DNA from: Triplophysa rosa
Lineage: Eukaryota > Chordata > Actinopteri > Cypriniformes > Nemacheilidae
Reading direction: 5' to 3'
Assembly: GCF_024868665.1 (NCBI RefSeq)
Contig: NC_079902.1
Coordinates: forward strand, 20,066,772-20,130,771
Length of the DNA stretch: 64,000 nt
Both the position numbers and the translations under genes were made by a program. Positions 47,400 to 59,640 of the stretch are shown piece after piece. A model generated the notes under the pieces. It saw only the letters and a program-made list of their open reading frames with translations. It searched no databases and was not told the DNA's origin. Each line of letters begins with the position of its first letter. Position 1 is the first letter of the stretch.

Positions 47400-49949
47400 A
47401 GTGTGCAGTATCATGACACTTTTACTTTTGTAACATTTTCTACCAGGATAACACTCTAGATCTTGGCCTAGCTAAGACATTTCTTCATTTGTACTTGTTT
47501 AAATGTATTTTAATGCTTCTTTTGTCTTATCTGAAGTAGTTTTAAGTATTCTTGACGCCCCCTAGTTAAGAAACTGCCCTAAACAACTGTTTAATGCTGC
47601 TCAGAGATGGCACAAGGCTAGACACATTCATCTTGAAATGTTTTGTAGCTGAAGTTATCACAGACTTCCGTCAAACTGATGATTTGGAAGCTATAAATGC
47701 AGTGAGAAAGACCTACACTCTTGCCTTTATATAGACAGGGCCAAATTTATTGCATTGGTTTAGATCCTCAAAAAGAAAAAAAGACATAAAAACCCAGGCT
47801 TTGAGACGAGAAAATAAGAGAGAGATATCTGAGAGATAAGTGCACTTCAAGCGCTCAGGCCACACAATAAAAATCTGACTGCAATGTAATCAACACACAT
47901 CGATCATGAAGGTGCCAAAAGAGATTCAGCCACATCGCTCGGCCTCAGATATTCAGCGATGGTCAGAAGGCCTATGAAATATTGAGAGAATAGGTATGTT
48001 TGTGTTGACTTTGATCACACCGCCTGCCCACCTGTCTTCCCAGTCAGCTCACATCAAAGTTGAAACTTGACTTATTTTAGGGTGAGAGATTTACCCTCGC
48101 TTAGATTCACCACACTGCATCTTATTTATCACAGTGGGCTGTTATTCACCTTATCTGGTTCTTTTTTTATTCATTTATTTATCTGCAGAGTAGAGTGTAT
48201 ACACACGGAGAGCGTTTGTGCGTTCAAGACGCTCTTGCTACCTCAGTTTCCTGACAAGCAGAGATGGAAGACCAAAAACGGAGGCAGGTGATATTTTTCG
48301 TCAACCGTGGAGAGAGAGGTTTTGACAGACAGGAAGGCACTGCTGCTGCTGTGCTCAGGTGTTAAAAAAATCAGTCCCCATGAGTACAGATGAGTGGAAT
48401 GTCAATTTCTCCTCAATCAACCTACAAAGTTTAGCAACAGATGACATGGTGCAATTTAAACTGTGACTGAAGAAACAGCTCGGGTGTAAATGTCGTGAAA
48501 GTGAAGGATGCTCCGTTTTTGTTTCACCCACAAGAATACAAATCCATTTAATTGCTCTTAGTCTAAAACAGATGCTATCTGAAGTTCTTTTCTATTACTG
48601 TATCTTTCAGTGGGGTGTGAAAATTCAACCCCAGCACACTTTGCGAGACAGTAACCTGTCACCTTGTGCCAGTCACACTTTTTTTGTTTTGTAGATGTTA
48701 CGCCACACACTTTAAAAAACTAATGGCAGACTAAGTGTGTTAATCACAAGATCCTTTAAGCTGACAAACTCATGCTAACAAACAACTGAAAGGAATTGGT
48801 GCAATGGAATTGGCGCAGAATTCGATTAAATAGACCATTTGTGGGCGGAGCCAAAACGTGTAGCACCGCCCTGTTCTGCCAGGTGTACCTGAAGAAAAGA
48901 AATTGAGGTGGTGAGTCTCTTCTTCCAATTTTATGGCTGCGCTCTTGTGCGTCAGACAGGATGCCTGCAACCTGACAGCCGTTTGCAAAGATTTTAACCT
49001 CTTAAAGCGCTCTAGGCCCAACCCATGAAAATGACCTGCCTTCACTTAAATTGCAGTTTTTCTTGAACCCTTTGGAATAGCACGGTTGTGGTATCATTTA
49101 AAAGAAGACACTTTGGACTACGTTCAACATTGTTTTAAAATTGTTATAAGTTAAAAAATTTAAAGTTAGAGAGGCTGAAGTACATTGAAATAAACATATT
49201 TGTTGCATAACACCTTTATATCATTAAAAAGATATTAATGATAAACATGAGGCGTGCAGAAATGATGCAATGATACCAAAACCACATGTCTAACGATGTT
49301 ATGTTTCAAGTTTGAGGACAATAGTACCAAATATGAGGCACAAGGTTTTTTGTCAGACTAGTGCCTTTTCCAAAAACGACCACTTTAAATTAACCGGGCA
49401 ATCAGCATGATGACAGTTCGCAAAACATTTTTTTCTTAACATATGCAGACATTGATGACCGTGCAGTTAGCCTCCTAACACAATTGTGACAGGCAATACA
49501 CATTAGAACGCCACGAGAAAGAAAGAAACACACCTGAACGTAATGACGCAGAAGCGACATCAGTCGTGAGTAACAGGTGCGTCAGGGGTAGCTCGCTTGC
49601 AGTTTTTTGTAGCGTCTCAATCTCGACAAAAAACCCCACAAACGAAAGACCAGCTGCTCACCGTGTGATAGGCTTTAGCTGAATACATTAATAAATGTGG
49701 TGGTTGTTCATTAATAATACTTTATACCAATACAGAGAAGTGATACAGCAATTCTTTTCATTCTTTTCTTTTAAGCATTCAAGGTCTGAATAAAGTGCTT
49801 GTGGGCAGCGTTGAGTGAATATGACAAGCTGTCTGAATGATCAGATGCTGGTGATAATCATATCTTATGGATGTGAGAAGGCTTCTTGTGGTGCGGATGA
49901 ACACTAATGAACTTTCAACATTATTCTTAAATTATTTTTTTCAGTTTTT
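47400..49949. other. Unannotated stretch
   Basis: No gene is recognised. A minus-strand frame at 48770-49045 (91 aa) lacks a domain. Confidence 0.35.
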
Positions 49950-50120
49950 TCCTTAAAGTCGGCATGAAACGGAAGTAGCTATTGTCTTTTTTTCGTATCA
50001 TGACGTCTGAAATGAGGAAAAAAATGTAGGGAGGGACTTAATTTCATCCACTGACAACTGATTGGATCGCTGATTGGAACTGAAAGCATAGCTTTTTGGG
50101 TTCCATTAAAGAAAGTCAGC
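49950..50120. repeat. Decayed dispersed fish repeat
   Basis: CCTTAAAGTCGGCATGAAAC, GTAGGGAGGGACTTAATTTC and CTGATTGGATCGCTGATTGG are word blocks I associate with a common cyprinid DNA repeat. The far end is not visible. Confidence 0.45.
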
Positions 50121-50221
50121 TTTTATTTTTTCTTTCCTTTTTTATTTCAATGTCTTATTTGTGGTTCAAACTTGACATTTATATGACATTATTTATATTT
50201 CTCGTTTTTTATCACAGCCAC

Positions 50222-50283
50222 ATACAGCCTTTTGAATTGCCATTGTGTATGAACCGTGCTATATAAATAAACCTGCCTTTTGC
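50222..50283 (+). mobile_element. LINE tail, CR1/L2-like
   Basis: TTGCCATTGTGTATGAACCG then TGCTATATAAATAAACCTGC is the typical end of another fish L2/CR1 family. Only the last 60 or so bases are clear. Confidence 0.6.
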
Positions 50284-52413
50284 GTTCTAGAAAAGTATCT
50301 CTGTGGACCTAATTTTACCCACCGCTCAGTTTCATGGGAATACTGCTGCCACACAGAATCCGCTACTGGAGTTAAATTGAATAATTTCCTCCCAAATATT
50401 TGACTACTGCAGTGACTAAAACCCAATGAGCTGTAATATGGCCGAACACATGGAAAAACAGACCGATATCAAAGAAACAGATGTCAGACATGGATCTTGT
50501 AATGAGCATGGTGCATCAGAGCGGAAGCCAACAGATCAATTATTTCCAGCGGCACTCCGGAGCCCCTCGTGCTGTAAGAAACACAGGTCAGAGTTCACTT
50601 CCCATCTCCCCGCCTCCTCCGACAGGAAGTGATGGAAAAGGTCCGGCGTGCCGAAAAACACAAAAAGCCCTCAGTAACACGGCAGTGACAAATGACGGGA
50701 TAATGAGTCTGCAGGAGCTTCTGCCTTCCGAGCGGAATTAATCCACGGGGGCCTTGAGAACAAGGCGCAGGAAAGCCAGATTGTATGAGAAGGATGACGC
50801 AGACTCTGGGCTCGATTCTCTCAGCCGTGGGAGCGCTCTCCAGAGGTCAACCGACTAACATGATGTTGGTCCCTGTGCCAATGTGTCATCAGTAACCTCT
50901 ATAATCTGCGCATTGTCTTAATGGCATTTTCAATGGGCACCTAATGGCAGCCCACAAGCATCGCCTGGCTGCTCCATATTAATTTGAGCGGGGCCCTCGC
51001 TGCGAAGGTTATTTTTTATTGTGTCTGTCAGGGGCTGATAAACCTGCTCGCTACCATCCATCTATCAGCGCCGTAGCTCTCACTTTCTATTTTCCACCTC
51101 TCTCTCTCGCTAGATCACCTCCCTGTCACTCCCCACTTGCTATTTCTAACCCTCTCACTCTCTCTCCCCGCCGTGGCTCGTCCCCCTCCACCTCCACAGG
51201 GCTTTTTGTAAAAACACATTTCAGCCTTATATTATCTCATGAGTCCCGCCCACTTCTCTCATGCTGTGATGAATGGCCATGACTCAGATATCGATTTCCA
51301 AACCGAAACAATTTGGAGACAAAACAGGTTGCAGTTTATCATATTGATTTTCCTCCCAATTTAGTTTCTCCCTTTAAGGTGACACTCTGATGGGAATGAA
51401 TGAATAAATAAATGGACGAATGAATAAATAAAACAGGCGCTGAGTTGCATCGGTGATATTGTATGACTCAACCTGCCATTTGTGCATTTCACCTCTAATT
51501 TTTGTATTAATGCATTTATTTATTTGGCCAGTAAAACTTTTTACACTTGATTTATATGTGCATACATAGCCTACGTATGCATACACCCTGGCGGGTTAAT
51601 ATGATGAATAGAGTATTGGAATATATGGCAACTTTTAAAACAACAGATAAAAATGACCACGCTGTCACATATGGAGAAGATAAATCAAATACAAAAAGTA
51701 AAATGTAAAAGCCAATGAGTTTTAAAACCATTCTGTCACATCCAATTCAATGGAAAAATGTACATATGTATGGATTAATGAAGGCTTTGCTTATTTTTCA
51801 TGAATAAAGGCCAATGAAACATTTGGGCAGTTGACATGCAGTGACAGTGATGTCCTGCAGTGCCACATGTTTTACTTCATCTAAAACCACTAAAAAACAC
51901 ATTATGCATTTAATTTTTATGAACTATGCGGCTTTAACTACATGCAGTAAAGCGATAAGATACAAGATGTTGTGTGTTAAATTATGTGGAAGGAGTGTTT
52001 AAAATAAGTTATTAATTTTGTTCATATAAATAAAATACATTTGATAAATTGTTCATCAGCCAGAAATGTTTATTGTGCCATGATCACTCCTCATTGCAAT
52101 TACTGTAATCACGATTGCACCTCAAAGTTGTTTACATCCTCTGACTCCGTAACTATTTGTCTCTATGGGAACAGCCATAACTATATAATGAATCTATTTG
52201 TGGCTTTGTTGTTGATGACAATAAAATACTTGCAATGGCTTCATGCATACACCATTGTTATTTGCAAAAACAGATAACTCCTTAAAAATGTTCAAAAATC
52301 ATGTTATTTTATAAGCTTATCGTGTTTTATTGTGTTACTTAGCTGTATCGCTTTGAGTTATTATTACTTAATCAAAACAACCCAACTTCAGTTTGATTGA
52401 TATTACTTGGAAT
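50284..52413. other. Unannotated stretch, possible conserved non-coding DNA
   Basis: The part at about 50640-51060 is not repetitive here. It carries words such as TCTTAATGGCATTTTCAATG and GCTCCATATTAATTTGAGCG that look regulatory. Conservation is untested. The 51400-51560 part has AATAAATAAATG-type simple sequence. Confidence 0.3.
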
Positions 52414-53175
52414 CAGGGCCGGCCCAGCCTCTGTTGGTGCCCTAGGCACGATTTTAGATTGCGCCCCTACAAAATAAATAAATAAAAATATCTGAAAATT
52501 AACTTTTTAAAAAGCAAAATTCATATTTATTTTAATATAACATGAATTGTGATCAACATAAATAGGAAGTAAATAAATAAAAATGTTTCTAATTACATAC
52601 TCATTGTTTGAAAATAAAATAAAACTTTCTCAATAATACTGTAGTTGAAAAATAGAGCCCATAAAACGAATATTTGATTATTATTATTATTTAGATAAAG
52701 GTCAATGAGAAAGGTTTTTTTAACATTTTGTAAAGCTATGTGCAAATGCTGTAGGGACACAAATAAAAGCTCATTGTATCGTTTTGGATTTTCTTAAATA
52801 AATGGCTATAGTCACTGTGCAGTAAACACTTTCTGCAGTTCACTTAGTTGAAAGCAGTCAAAAACAGCACGCACTGTCAGTGTTACCAGTAAAATGGTAC
52901 TAAATAAGCGAGCTGCTCCGAGTGGGATTCGAACTTAAAACAGGCAAGAAGTCCTGAATGGGAAGCTTTTACCACAAGGCCACAGTCTAACTCAACTTAT
53001 TATGGCACATTAGCTGCTCTCCCTTACACATGCATAATTAATGCGTTAAGATTATCAATCATAGTTAATCATAATCGCGACATGACGCAAGAAGCTGTTC
53101 ACATGTCACGTTTTTGCGCTCTCGTCTGGCGCCCCTCTGGTTATTTTGCGCCCTAGGCACCTACCTATGTCGCCT
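52414..53175. mobile_element. hAT-like element, right end incomplete
   Basis: It begins CAGGGCCGGCCCAGCC with GGTGCCCTAGGCAC just inside, and near the right has the inverted partner words GCGCCCTAGGCACC. The final TIR bases are not found, so the right side looks truncated near 53175. A tRNA-like segment lies inside. Confidence 0.6.
52915..52990 (-). pseudogene. tRNA-like segment (SINE head or tRNA pseudogene)
   Basis: The minus strand reads GTGGCCTTGTGGTAAAAGC (A-box-like) and later AGTTCGAATCCCACTCGG (B-box and T-arm-like), about 40 bases apart. Pairing of the outer stem is not convincing, so I do not call a functional tRNA. Confidence 0.5.
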
Positions 53176-53342
53176 AAATGAATGGATTTTACAATTCAAA
53201 ATCAATTAAACTCCGTGCATTATATAAAACATGCAGTCGCAAATTTTTTTGCCAATTTTTTCATATCATAGCTCTTCTATTCTAATATTAATTAATGTAT
53301 AAATGTACTAATTTACTATAGTAAATACAAAAGTATTACAGT

Positions 53343-53583
53343 CAGGGCTGGACTAGGACGTTAAATTGGCCCTGGCATTTTTGACCAGCTTCGGCCCTCC
53401 ACCATTTTTGCCGACGGGGGGAGATGATGGGGGTTTGTGCTGCTGTCATTGCCTTTCCTGCATACATGTCCGATTCGCAATTGCATTCGCGTTCCGTGCA
53501 TACGCTTCTAATCCGTCCATCTCTCTGGCCCATGCGTCCGTCCGGGAAAATGTCCGGTATGCCCGACTACCCATCCAGCCCTG
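53343..53583. mobile_element. hAT MITE, complete
   Basis: The 241-bp element starts CAGGGCTGGACTAGGAC and ends inverted as CAGGGCTGGATGGGTAG. A perfect 8-bp duplication, ATTACAGT, flanks it (53335-53342, 53584-53591). No coding content is recognised. Confidence 0.9.
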
Positions 53584-53591
53584 ATTACAGT

Positions 53592-54109
53592 ACTTTTTCA
53601 TGTGGGAAAGTGCCTTATAAATGAAGAAATGTAAAAGTTAATCTAAAATGCACATGTCAATCTTCAGTACATGCATGGAGGTGCGCCAAGCTGCAGTCAC
53701 TGTATGTGTTATAGTGTACAGCAGCAGGCCCTCCACACTGACAGTGTGCAGCAGTTCAAACCACTAAAGTGACAAAACGCCATACCTCAATACCACCCAC
53801 CGAGTGTGGGCTCCTTTGAGACGTGACTTTTTAAAGAAAGCGAGAGAAAAATGCACCACAAGAAAAACTACAGTATTAACACCTTTCTCTAAGATATAAA
53901 CACAAAGCAGAGAGTTTCTATAGCGGAGAGTGCACAGCAGTGCCTGAATGCGAAGCTCAAGTGGAGAAAATATACTTTTCTATCACGGTCTCACAGCGCT
54001 GCCCATTGTAATAGAAACCATTCAAATCATATTGAAGAACGAACAAGCGATTCTCCGTTCGCACAAAAGAGGCAGCTCGCAAACTACAGCGAAACAGACT
54101 GTAGCCTAC
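53592..54109. other. Unannotated stretch
   Basis: No gene or recognised repeat is visible. Confidence 0.3.
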
Positions 54110-54720
54110 TTCTGCGCAAGAGAACCGAACATGATGCCATATTAAATTTCACGCTCGCCGTTGTCTTCGGGGACTTCGCCTTCCCTCCAATCGCATTACG
54201 GGGGGGTTTGCTATTCTTTTGATGGAGCCAAATGTCAAGAGCATCTTTTAATAACAGATTGGATTTGATTACAGAATGCTGACTAAGCACGCGGCTGGAC
54301 ACCTGAAAGGCGTTAAGATCTGCCCTGAATACATTACTGCTGACAGGTAAGGCGACCGGCGCTGCCCTTGGCTCCTGGTCCGAGGCATTCCGCGCGCACA
54401 TTGTACTGAGACTCAAGGATGGTGTGGTGTCTCGAAATTGCACGAGAATAATGAAACAGAACAGTCGCTTAAAAAGCAAAGAAGAATAACTCGGAAGCGC
54501 GGAAACTTCAATATCAGCTCCATATTACTGAGTTAACCTTGTGTCCTTTCTCAACCCTGGTTTTAAACACCCCTACTGTTTAAATTAGGCCGACATCCCG
54601 CCGCGTCCTCGATTGAAATTCTCTCTCCACGACACATTCTTCGGAGCGCGGGAACGGCTGGGTGGGAACAGGTGAGAGCCAGACTGAAAGAAAATCGGTG
54701 GCTCACATCTGCGCGCTCAG
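54110..54720. promoter_or_regulatory. CpG-enriched patch, possible promoter or first exon
   Basis: CG-containing words are much denser here than around it (TCCGCGCGCAC, GAAGCGCGG, CCGCCGCG, CGGAGCGCGG). A good plus-strand splice donor, CTGACAG|GTAAGG, lies at 54347, with GATTACAG upstream at 54281. From the ATG at 54283 a short frame reads MLTKHAAGHLKGVKICPEYI up to the donor. All of this would suit a 5' exon, but no gene can be assigned. Confidence 0.3.
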
Positions 54721-54833
54721 GAATAATGATGGTGATGAAACTGATGGAACATGCTTGCCCAGGATAATGATGGGAGATGCAGCAATGCGTGTTTCGTTCA
54801 TTCTTTATATAACAGCACATAAAGTTGCTGATG

Positions 54834-54863
54834 AGGAGAGAGAGAGAAAGAGAGAGAGAGAGA
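54834..54863 (+). repeat. (GA)n microsatellite
   Basis: GAGAGA runs interrupted by one AAA. Confidence 0.9.
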
Positions 54864-55182
54864 AGGTGAGACTTTTGTGTAACCTCACCGTCACATATGA
54901 GCACAATAACTCCTCTCTGCCAGCTGGAGAATACTCCCCAGGGTCTATACACAGAAAAACTGTCTAAACCAGCACCATGTTCCTTTAGTTTTCATCTTTG
55001 CATCATAAACAGTCTGACAAAGTCACAGATCCTAGTTTAACTTCTCACATGCCTGATTCGTGTCTTATCAAGTATTTGCAATATTCGTTTGCAATAATAC
55101 TAATAGATTTGAACATGTCTTCTTTGTATTTGGAGGTCATCTTGAAAGTTAAAATTTTCCCTATGCATGTTTTTTTTTAATA
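54864..55182. other. Unannotated stretch
   Basis: No gene or repeat is recognised. Confidence 0.3.
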
Positions 55183-55669
55183 TGCAGAAATTAAAAATAC
55201 CATTTCAAATTTTCATTTAATTAGCATTTCTAGGTGCATTTTGGCCATTCCAGTCCAGTGTGTCAAACCTGGATCAAACCTCAGGAGTGACAAAGTCATC
55301 CAACAGCAATGAGACTGACAGCATAACAAGGCACATGAAAACTGTGATATCAATCAAGGTTATCATATGAAAAATAATTGTTAAACTTTTCCTAAATACA
55401 TGTACAAATATTGCTGTTGTATTGCTTAAAAGTGAATTAGAACTTGTTTTCTTTGCAGTTTTGGAGGTCTGAAAGAATACAGAGCATCTTTTCTGTTAGT
55501 TTTCATTTCATAAATGCATAGAAACAATCTTTTTACTGGCAATTGGGATAAACATTGTTAGTAGTTCACAGAATCAAACAAAAATGATTGTTTTACCTAA
55601 ACATACCTATAAATAGTAAATTAAAAAACTGAAAATAATTTTGAAATGGTCTCTTAATCTTTTGAGCTG
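55183..55669. mobile_element. Tc1-like element, deleted, unsplit copy
   Basis: It carries ATTTCAAATTTTCATTTAAT, AGTGACAAAGTCATCCAAC and the inverted end AATGGTCTCTTAATC followed by TA. It matches both halves of the split copy at 33640-38886, which supports the empty-site reading of that nest. The left end is diverged. Confidence 0.75.
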
Positions 55670-55879
55670 TATATCATTATTGCGCCTTTGGATTCAAGCC
55701 GCAGACTTGAAAATACAATAATCTATCATTAAACTATTTGTACGTTTTTAATAACTATGATAATTGAACAGAGTGAAATTAACCTTGTGTTCATAAGGAC
55801 AGCCCCTTGGGTACTTCTATCAATACCAGTTAGTGTACTTGGTTGCCATGGAGACAGCGGTGTCAGTGAAGAGCATGCC

Positions 55880-56210
55880 TGAGGTGAATATGAGACGTGA
55901 TGTGTGAAGGAAACGAATAAGAATCAAGTTAAAAATAATTTGTGAAAGGAATAATTTGATTGTGTCAATTTGTCAAATCATGCAAAAAAATTGTTAAACA
56001 CATAATAATAATAATAAACAATGCTAACTATGAAAATAGCTTTAACAAGTCTGTCAATTTATTCAATGAATGTAAAAGTATTGTTTGTATTGTACAATTT
56101 TATGACCCAAAACATATTAAATTTGCATTTTAAAATATAAGAAGAAAATGAATATTTGGACTTCTACTGCAATGCATATCCATGTGCAAAGTTATCTATA
56201 GTCGAAAAAC
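55880..56210 (+). repeat. Local duplication, copy 1
   Basis: TGAGGTGAATATGAGACGTG to ATCTATAGTCGAAAA. It matches copy 2 at 57429-57760 in the same orientation with scattered substitutions and small indels. It includes a short ATA/ATAA run. Confidence 0.85.
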
Positions 56211-57428
56211 ATCTGGGCTTTGCACCAATTACCTACTACAGTTTTGAGAATGAAATAAAAAAGGTGAAATAATTTCAAATTTTTTAGACAAAGCATTTGC
56301 ATAATTCACACCCCCTTAAAACCTACTTGTAGACAGAGCTCAATAACTCTTGTGAAATAATTGTGCCTCTTTTCCTACTCCCAGTGCAATTCTCTGCATT
56401 TCGAACATGAGAAACAACTGACCCGCCTCTGCGAATATCTGACCTTTCCATGACACGCTTGGTGATTTCAGGGTGGCACATGCAGCTGCGCACGGGCGCA
56501 AAACTAATTCCTCTGAATCAGGAAAAACACTAGACCGAATTGGAACTGGCCCGTGCTAGGAGGTCAATGCAAGTGAAGTAAACGCAGGCGGCACTGAGAA
56601 GAGAAACTTGATTAAGTGGCCTTTCTCTCAGTTTGATTGAGAGTCTACCCGAGTTGTGTAGCGTCAGAGATGTTCAAGTCAAAAATGTTGATTGTGGTTA
56701 TCATATGATGATGGTGATAGAGTGAGAGATAATATTGTAAGCAGAAACGGTTGATTTATTTCAATAGCCTATTTCATCAGTGACATGGTTGGTTAAGAAT
56801 CAGACCTGGAGTGGAAAATTTCCAACATGAAAAACTGCTCCTTTCTGCAGCAACATTTCAGGATTTCAAAGGTAGGGATACATCTATGTTACCTTCAAAA
56901 AGGGACCAGATGAAGGCATCTTTGTAGAGAGAATGTGACGCAAACATCAGATTTTGATGTGCCTTGTTGCCTTCTCACCTTTGTGTATTACCTGTGAAGG
57001 CAGCAATTTTTAGCTTTCAGACACAGCAAACAAATCCATCAAAGACATTTTGGGCCAATTTCAGAAAAGCACAGATGGGAGTGGACATTTCTGCAGGTGA
57101 TTTACTAACAAGGCGCACTAAAAAACACAGGCACAATTACTCCCAAAATGACCAATGCAATCTACCAAGAACAGCGCAAATTAGCACAGGGACATGCTTT
57201 TTTTGGGTGTTAAATAAAGCCACAAATACCTGACAAATGCAAACCTTAGTAAATCACGTTGCGTGGTTCATTTAAATACTCTCCTCCCAAGTTTGCGTCT
57301 GAAAAGGAAACTTCTACAAATGCATATGCAATAAGGTCAGTCGCAGAAACAGCTGTGTCCACGCCTTTTCAGCGCTAATTTTCACTGCGTGTCTTTAGTA
57401 AATACAGGTGGATAGGGGTGGATAGGGT
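56211..57428. other. Spacer between duplicated copies
   Basis: No gene is recognised. The plus-strand frame at 56964-57233 has no domain. Confidence 0.35.
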
Positions 57429-57760
57429 TGAGGTGAATAGGAGACGTGATGTGTGAAGGAAGAAAGAAGAATCAAATTTAAAATAATTTGTGAAAGGAAT
57501 AATTGGATTGTGGCAATTTGTCAAATCATGCAAAAAAGTGTTGAATAATAATAATAATAATAACAATAATATACAATGCTAACTATGAAAATCACTTTAA
57601 CAAGTCAATTTATTCAATGAATGTAAAAGATCATGCTTACCACATAAAGTATGTATCAAATATGTTAAATTTGAGATTTAAACATATTTGGTTAAGAAGA
57701 AAATGAGTATTTGGACTTCTACTGCAATGCATATGTGCAAAATTATCTATAGTCGAAAAC
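57429..57760 (+). repeat. Local duplication, copy 2
   Basis: TGAGGTGAATAGGAGACGTG to ATCTATAGTCGAAAA, the partner of 55880-56210. The (ATA)n run at 57543-57570 is longer here. Confidence 0.85.
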
Positions 57761-58030
57761 AGATCCAGCAGTTTTGTCATGCCAAAAGAGCTACCGCAAG
57801 CTGATAGTAAATCTGGCACTTTGACTCTAAATACTTATTTGTTGCTGAAAGTATACTAAAATTATAATTCATAATATTTCACAGAATATATTATTTTTAT
57901 GTACTGTATTTATGCTTATTAAACTATGTCATTAGCTAAGCAACAAGTTAACACTCTATTAGAATCAATTGTATGCACTTGCAGTGCGTGCACTTAAGTT
58001 GCTATGTAATTCAAAGTGTGCTTCTATTAA

Positions 58031-58721
58031 AGGCAGGGTGGGTGATCCTGTCCATAACATTTTTTTGTCATGTTAGTTGGAAATCTCTTTACATCCTGAT
58101 AGCAAACAAAAAGTACAGTGGTAAAATAATATTTTTATAATTATATATCGTCTGTGAAAGGCGTAGGACCAAAAAACGTTCGCCCAATCAAAACGTTCTG
58201 GCCGAACGCTGTGACTGGTCATATGTACATTTTCAGCCAACGTATTTTGCATACCACTGCGCACCCTGTTCACGCAGCATCCTACATTATCAGCGCACTC
58301 ACGTCCGCTGTGTCAATGTAGGGAGAATGTCAGCAACAATCAAACTTTCCTGCGGAACCGACAACAAGTAAATCTACAAAACGAAAGTCAGTTTTTGAAA
58401 AAGCAGTGACGAAAAAACATCTGGATCATGAAAGAGGAGAAACTCGAATTAACATCGGTTCAGCTTTTACACGATGGAGACAGCTCCGGCAGGCAAAGGG
58501 TCTGAAAGACGATACCATACTCTCTTTCTTTTGGACAGGTATGTACATGCTTCGAGTAGAATTTAATGGATTTAGTTTGTAATTCGTTACGTGGATTTAC
58601 GAAACACATTCATGTGTTTGGAGGAGGCGTGGCTTTGGACGGCGAATCGCATTGAGGGTGGGATTATAATGTCAGTGCTAGCAAACTAAAGTTAGCACCT
58701 TTCCAAATCAACCACCCCACC
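58031..58721. mobile_element. MITE family B, longer copy
   Basis: AGGCAGGGTGGGTGAT and, inverted, GGTGGGGTGGTTGATTT lie between TTAA at 58027-58030 and 58722-58725. It holds a coding fossil with a splice donor that the shorter copy at 30624-30912 has lost. Confidence 0.82.
58345..58539 (+). pseudogene. Transposon-encoded exon fossil, RxNIG type
   Basis: An open plus-strand frame includes GETRINIGSAFTRWRQLRQA then KGLKDDTILSFFW and ends at a donor-like ACAG|GTATGT. The order TRINI, (R/G)xLxxAxGxKxD, then a hydrophobic end parallels the fossil at 23664-23835. I do not know a named family for it. It looks like a small DNA-binding-type exon carried by TTAA-target elements, but that function is a guess. 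Confidence 0.5.
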
Positions 58722-58725
58722 TTAA

Positions 58726-59632
58726 AAATACGATTGTGGCTAAAATGTTGTCCCATGCACGCTTACATGAATATTCATTCACACACGCACGTTTGAGAGC
58801 CTGTTCCCCAACAGTGGGCACATCTGGCCTAGAACAAAGCAGCAGAAAAACAAGTGAATTTGGACAATGCTCGTGTTGATATGTGGGTCAAGGTAGCTAG
58901 AGCGGAATACACAGCGCCCATATGTCTGAGACGGAGACGGATTCCTGCGGATCTGCCGTTCCCTTCCCATGTGTGTCAAGCGAAGCTCACCGACCTTAAA
59001 AAAAATGTCCAGGCAGCCAATTCATTTAGCCGCCCTCCAGAGGCCCGGGGTCCCGCGTTGACTGAGAGCTCTTAAACTCAAACCATAGATTATGGTCACC
59101 TCTGCAGTGCAAAGTGTGGTGATGGGAAGGAGGCTCTCTGAAAAGGACAATAGCGTGCAAATTAATTTATGAGGATTCTGGGAGCCATAATGTGCAGTTG
59201 TAACAAGGAATCAATGGGCTAGAAAAATGCTAACAGCAGACCTTTATGTCCCGGGCCTTTGTCCCCGCACAATTTAATTAATTTCGCTCTATCTCTCTCT
59301 TTTTCGTGGGCTGTGACGGGGTGATGGAAAGCTGCATCGGTACGGCTTCGGTTCAGCAGAGGTGAGCCACGACGGCGTGAAGCTCATTTTACGGGTAACA
59401 GCAGAGTAAATATGACAGGCAGAATGAGGTTTCTCTCTCCTAGGGATTGTTTCCAGGTGAGAAAGTTAACTGCAAAAAATTAAAAGGTGCGAGGACAGTG
59501 ATTCGGGGGCAAACCTCAGTATTGATTTTTTTCGCATTTTGTGTGACCTGACAGGGGAGAATTACAGACGGAATGAAAGACGCTGCAGGCAGGAGGTGCA
59601 AATTCAAATGAATTTATTTCCAGAAATAATGA
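58726..59632. other. Unannotated stretch, possible conserved non-coding DNA
   Basis: The part at 59090-59480 is non-repetitive, with words such as GCAAATTAATTTATGAGG and TTTAATTAATTTCGCTC. It looks like regulatory DNA. There is no coding signal. Confidence 0.3.
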
Positions 59633-59640
59633 CTTGTACT

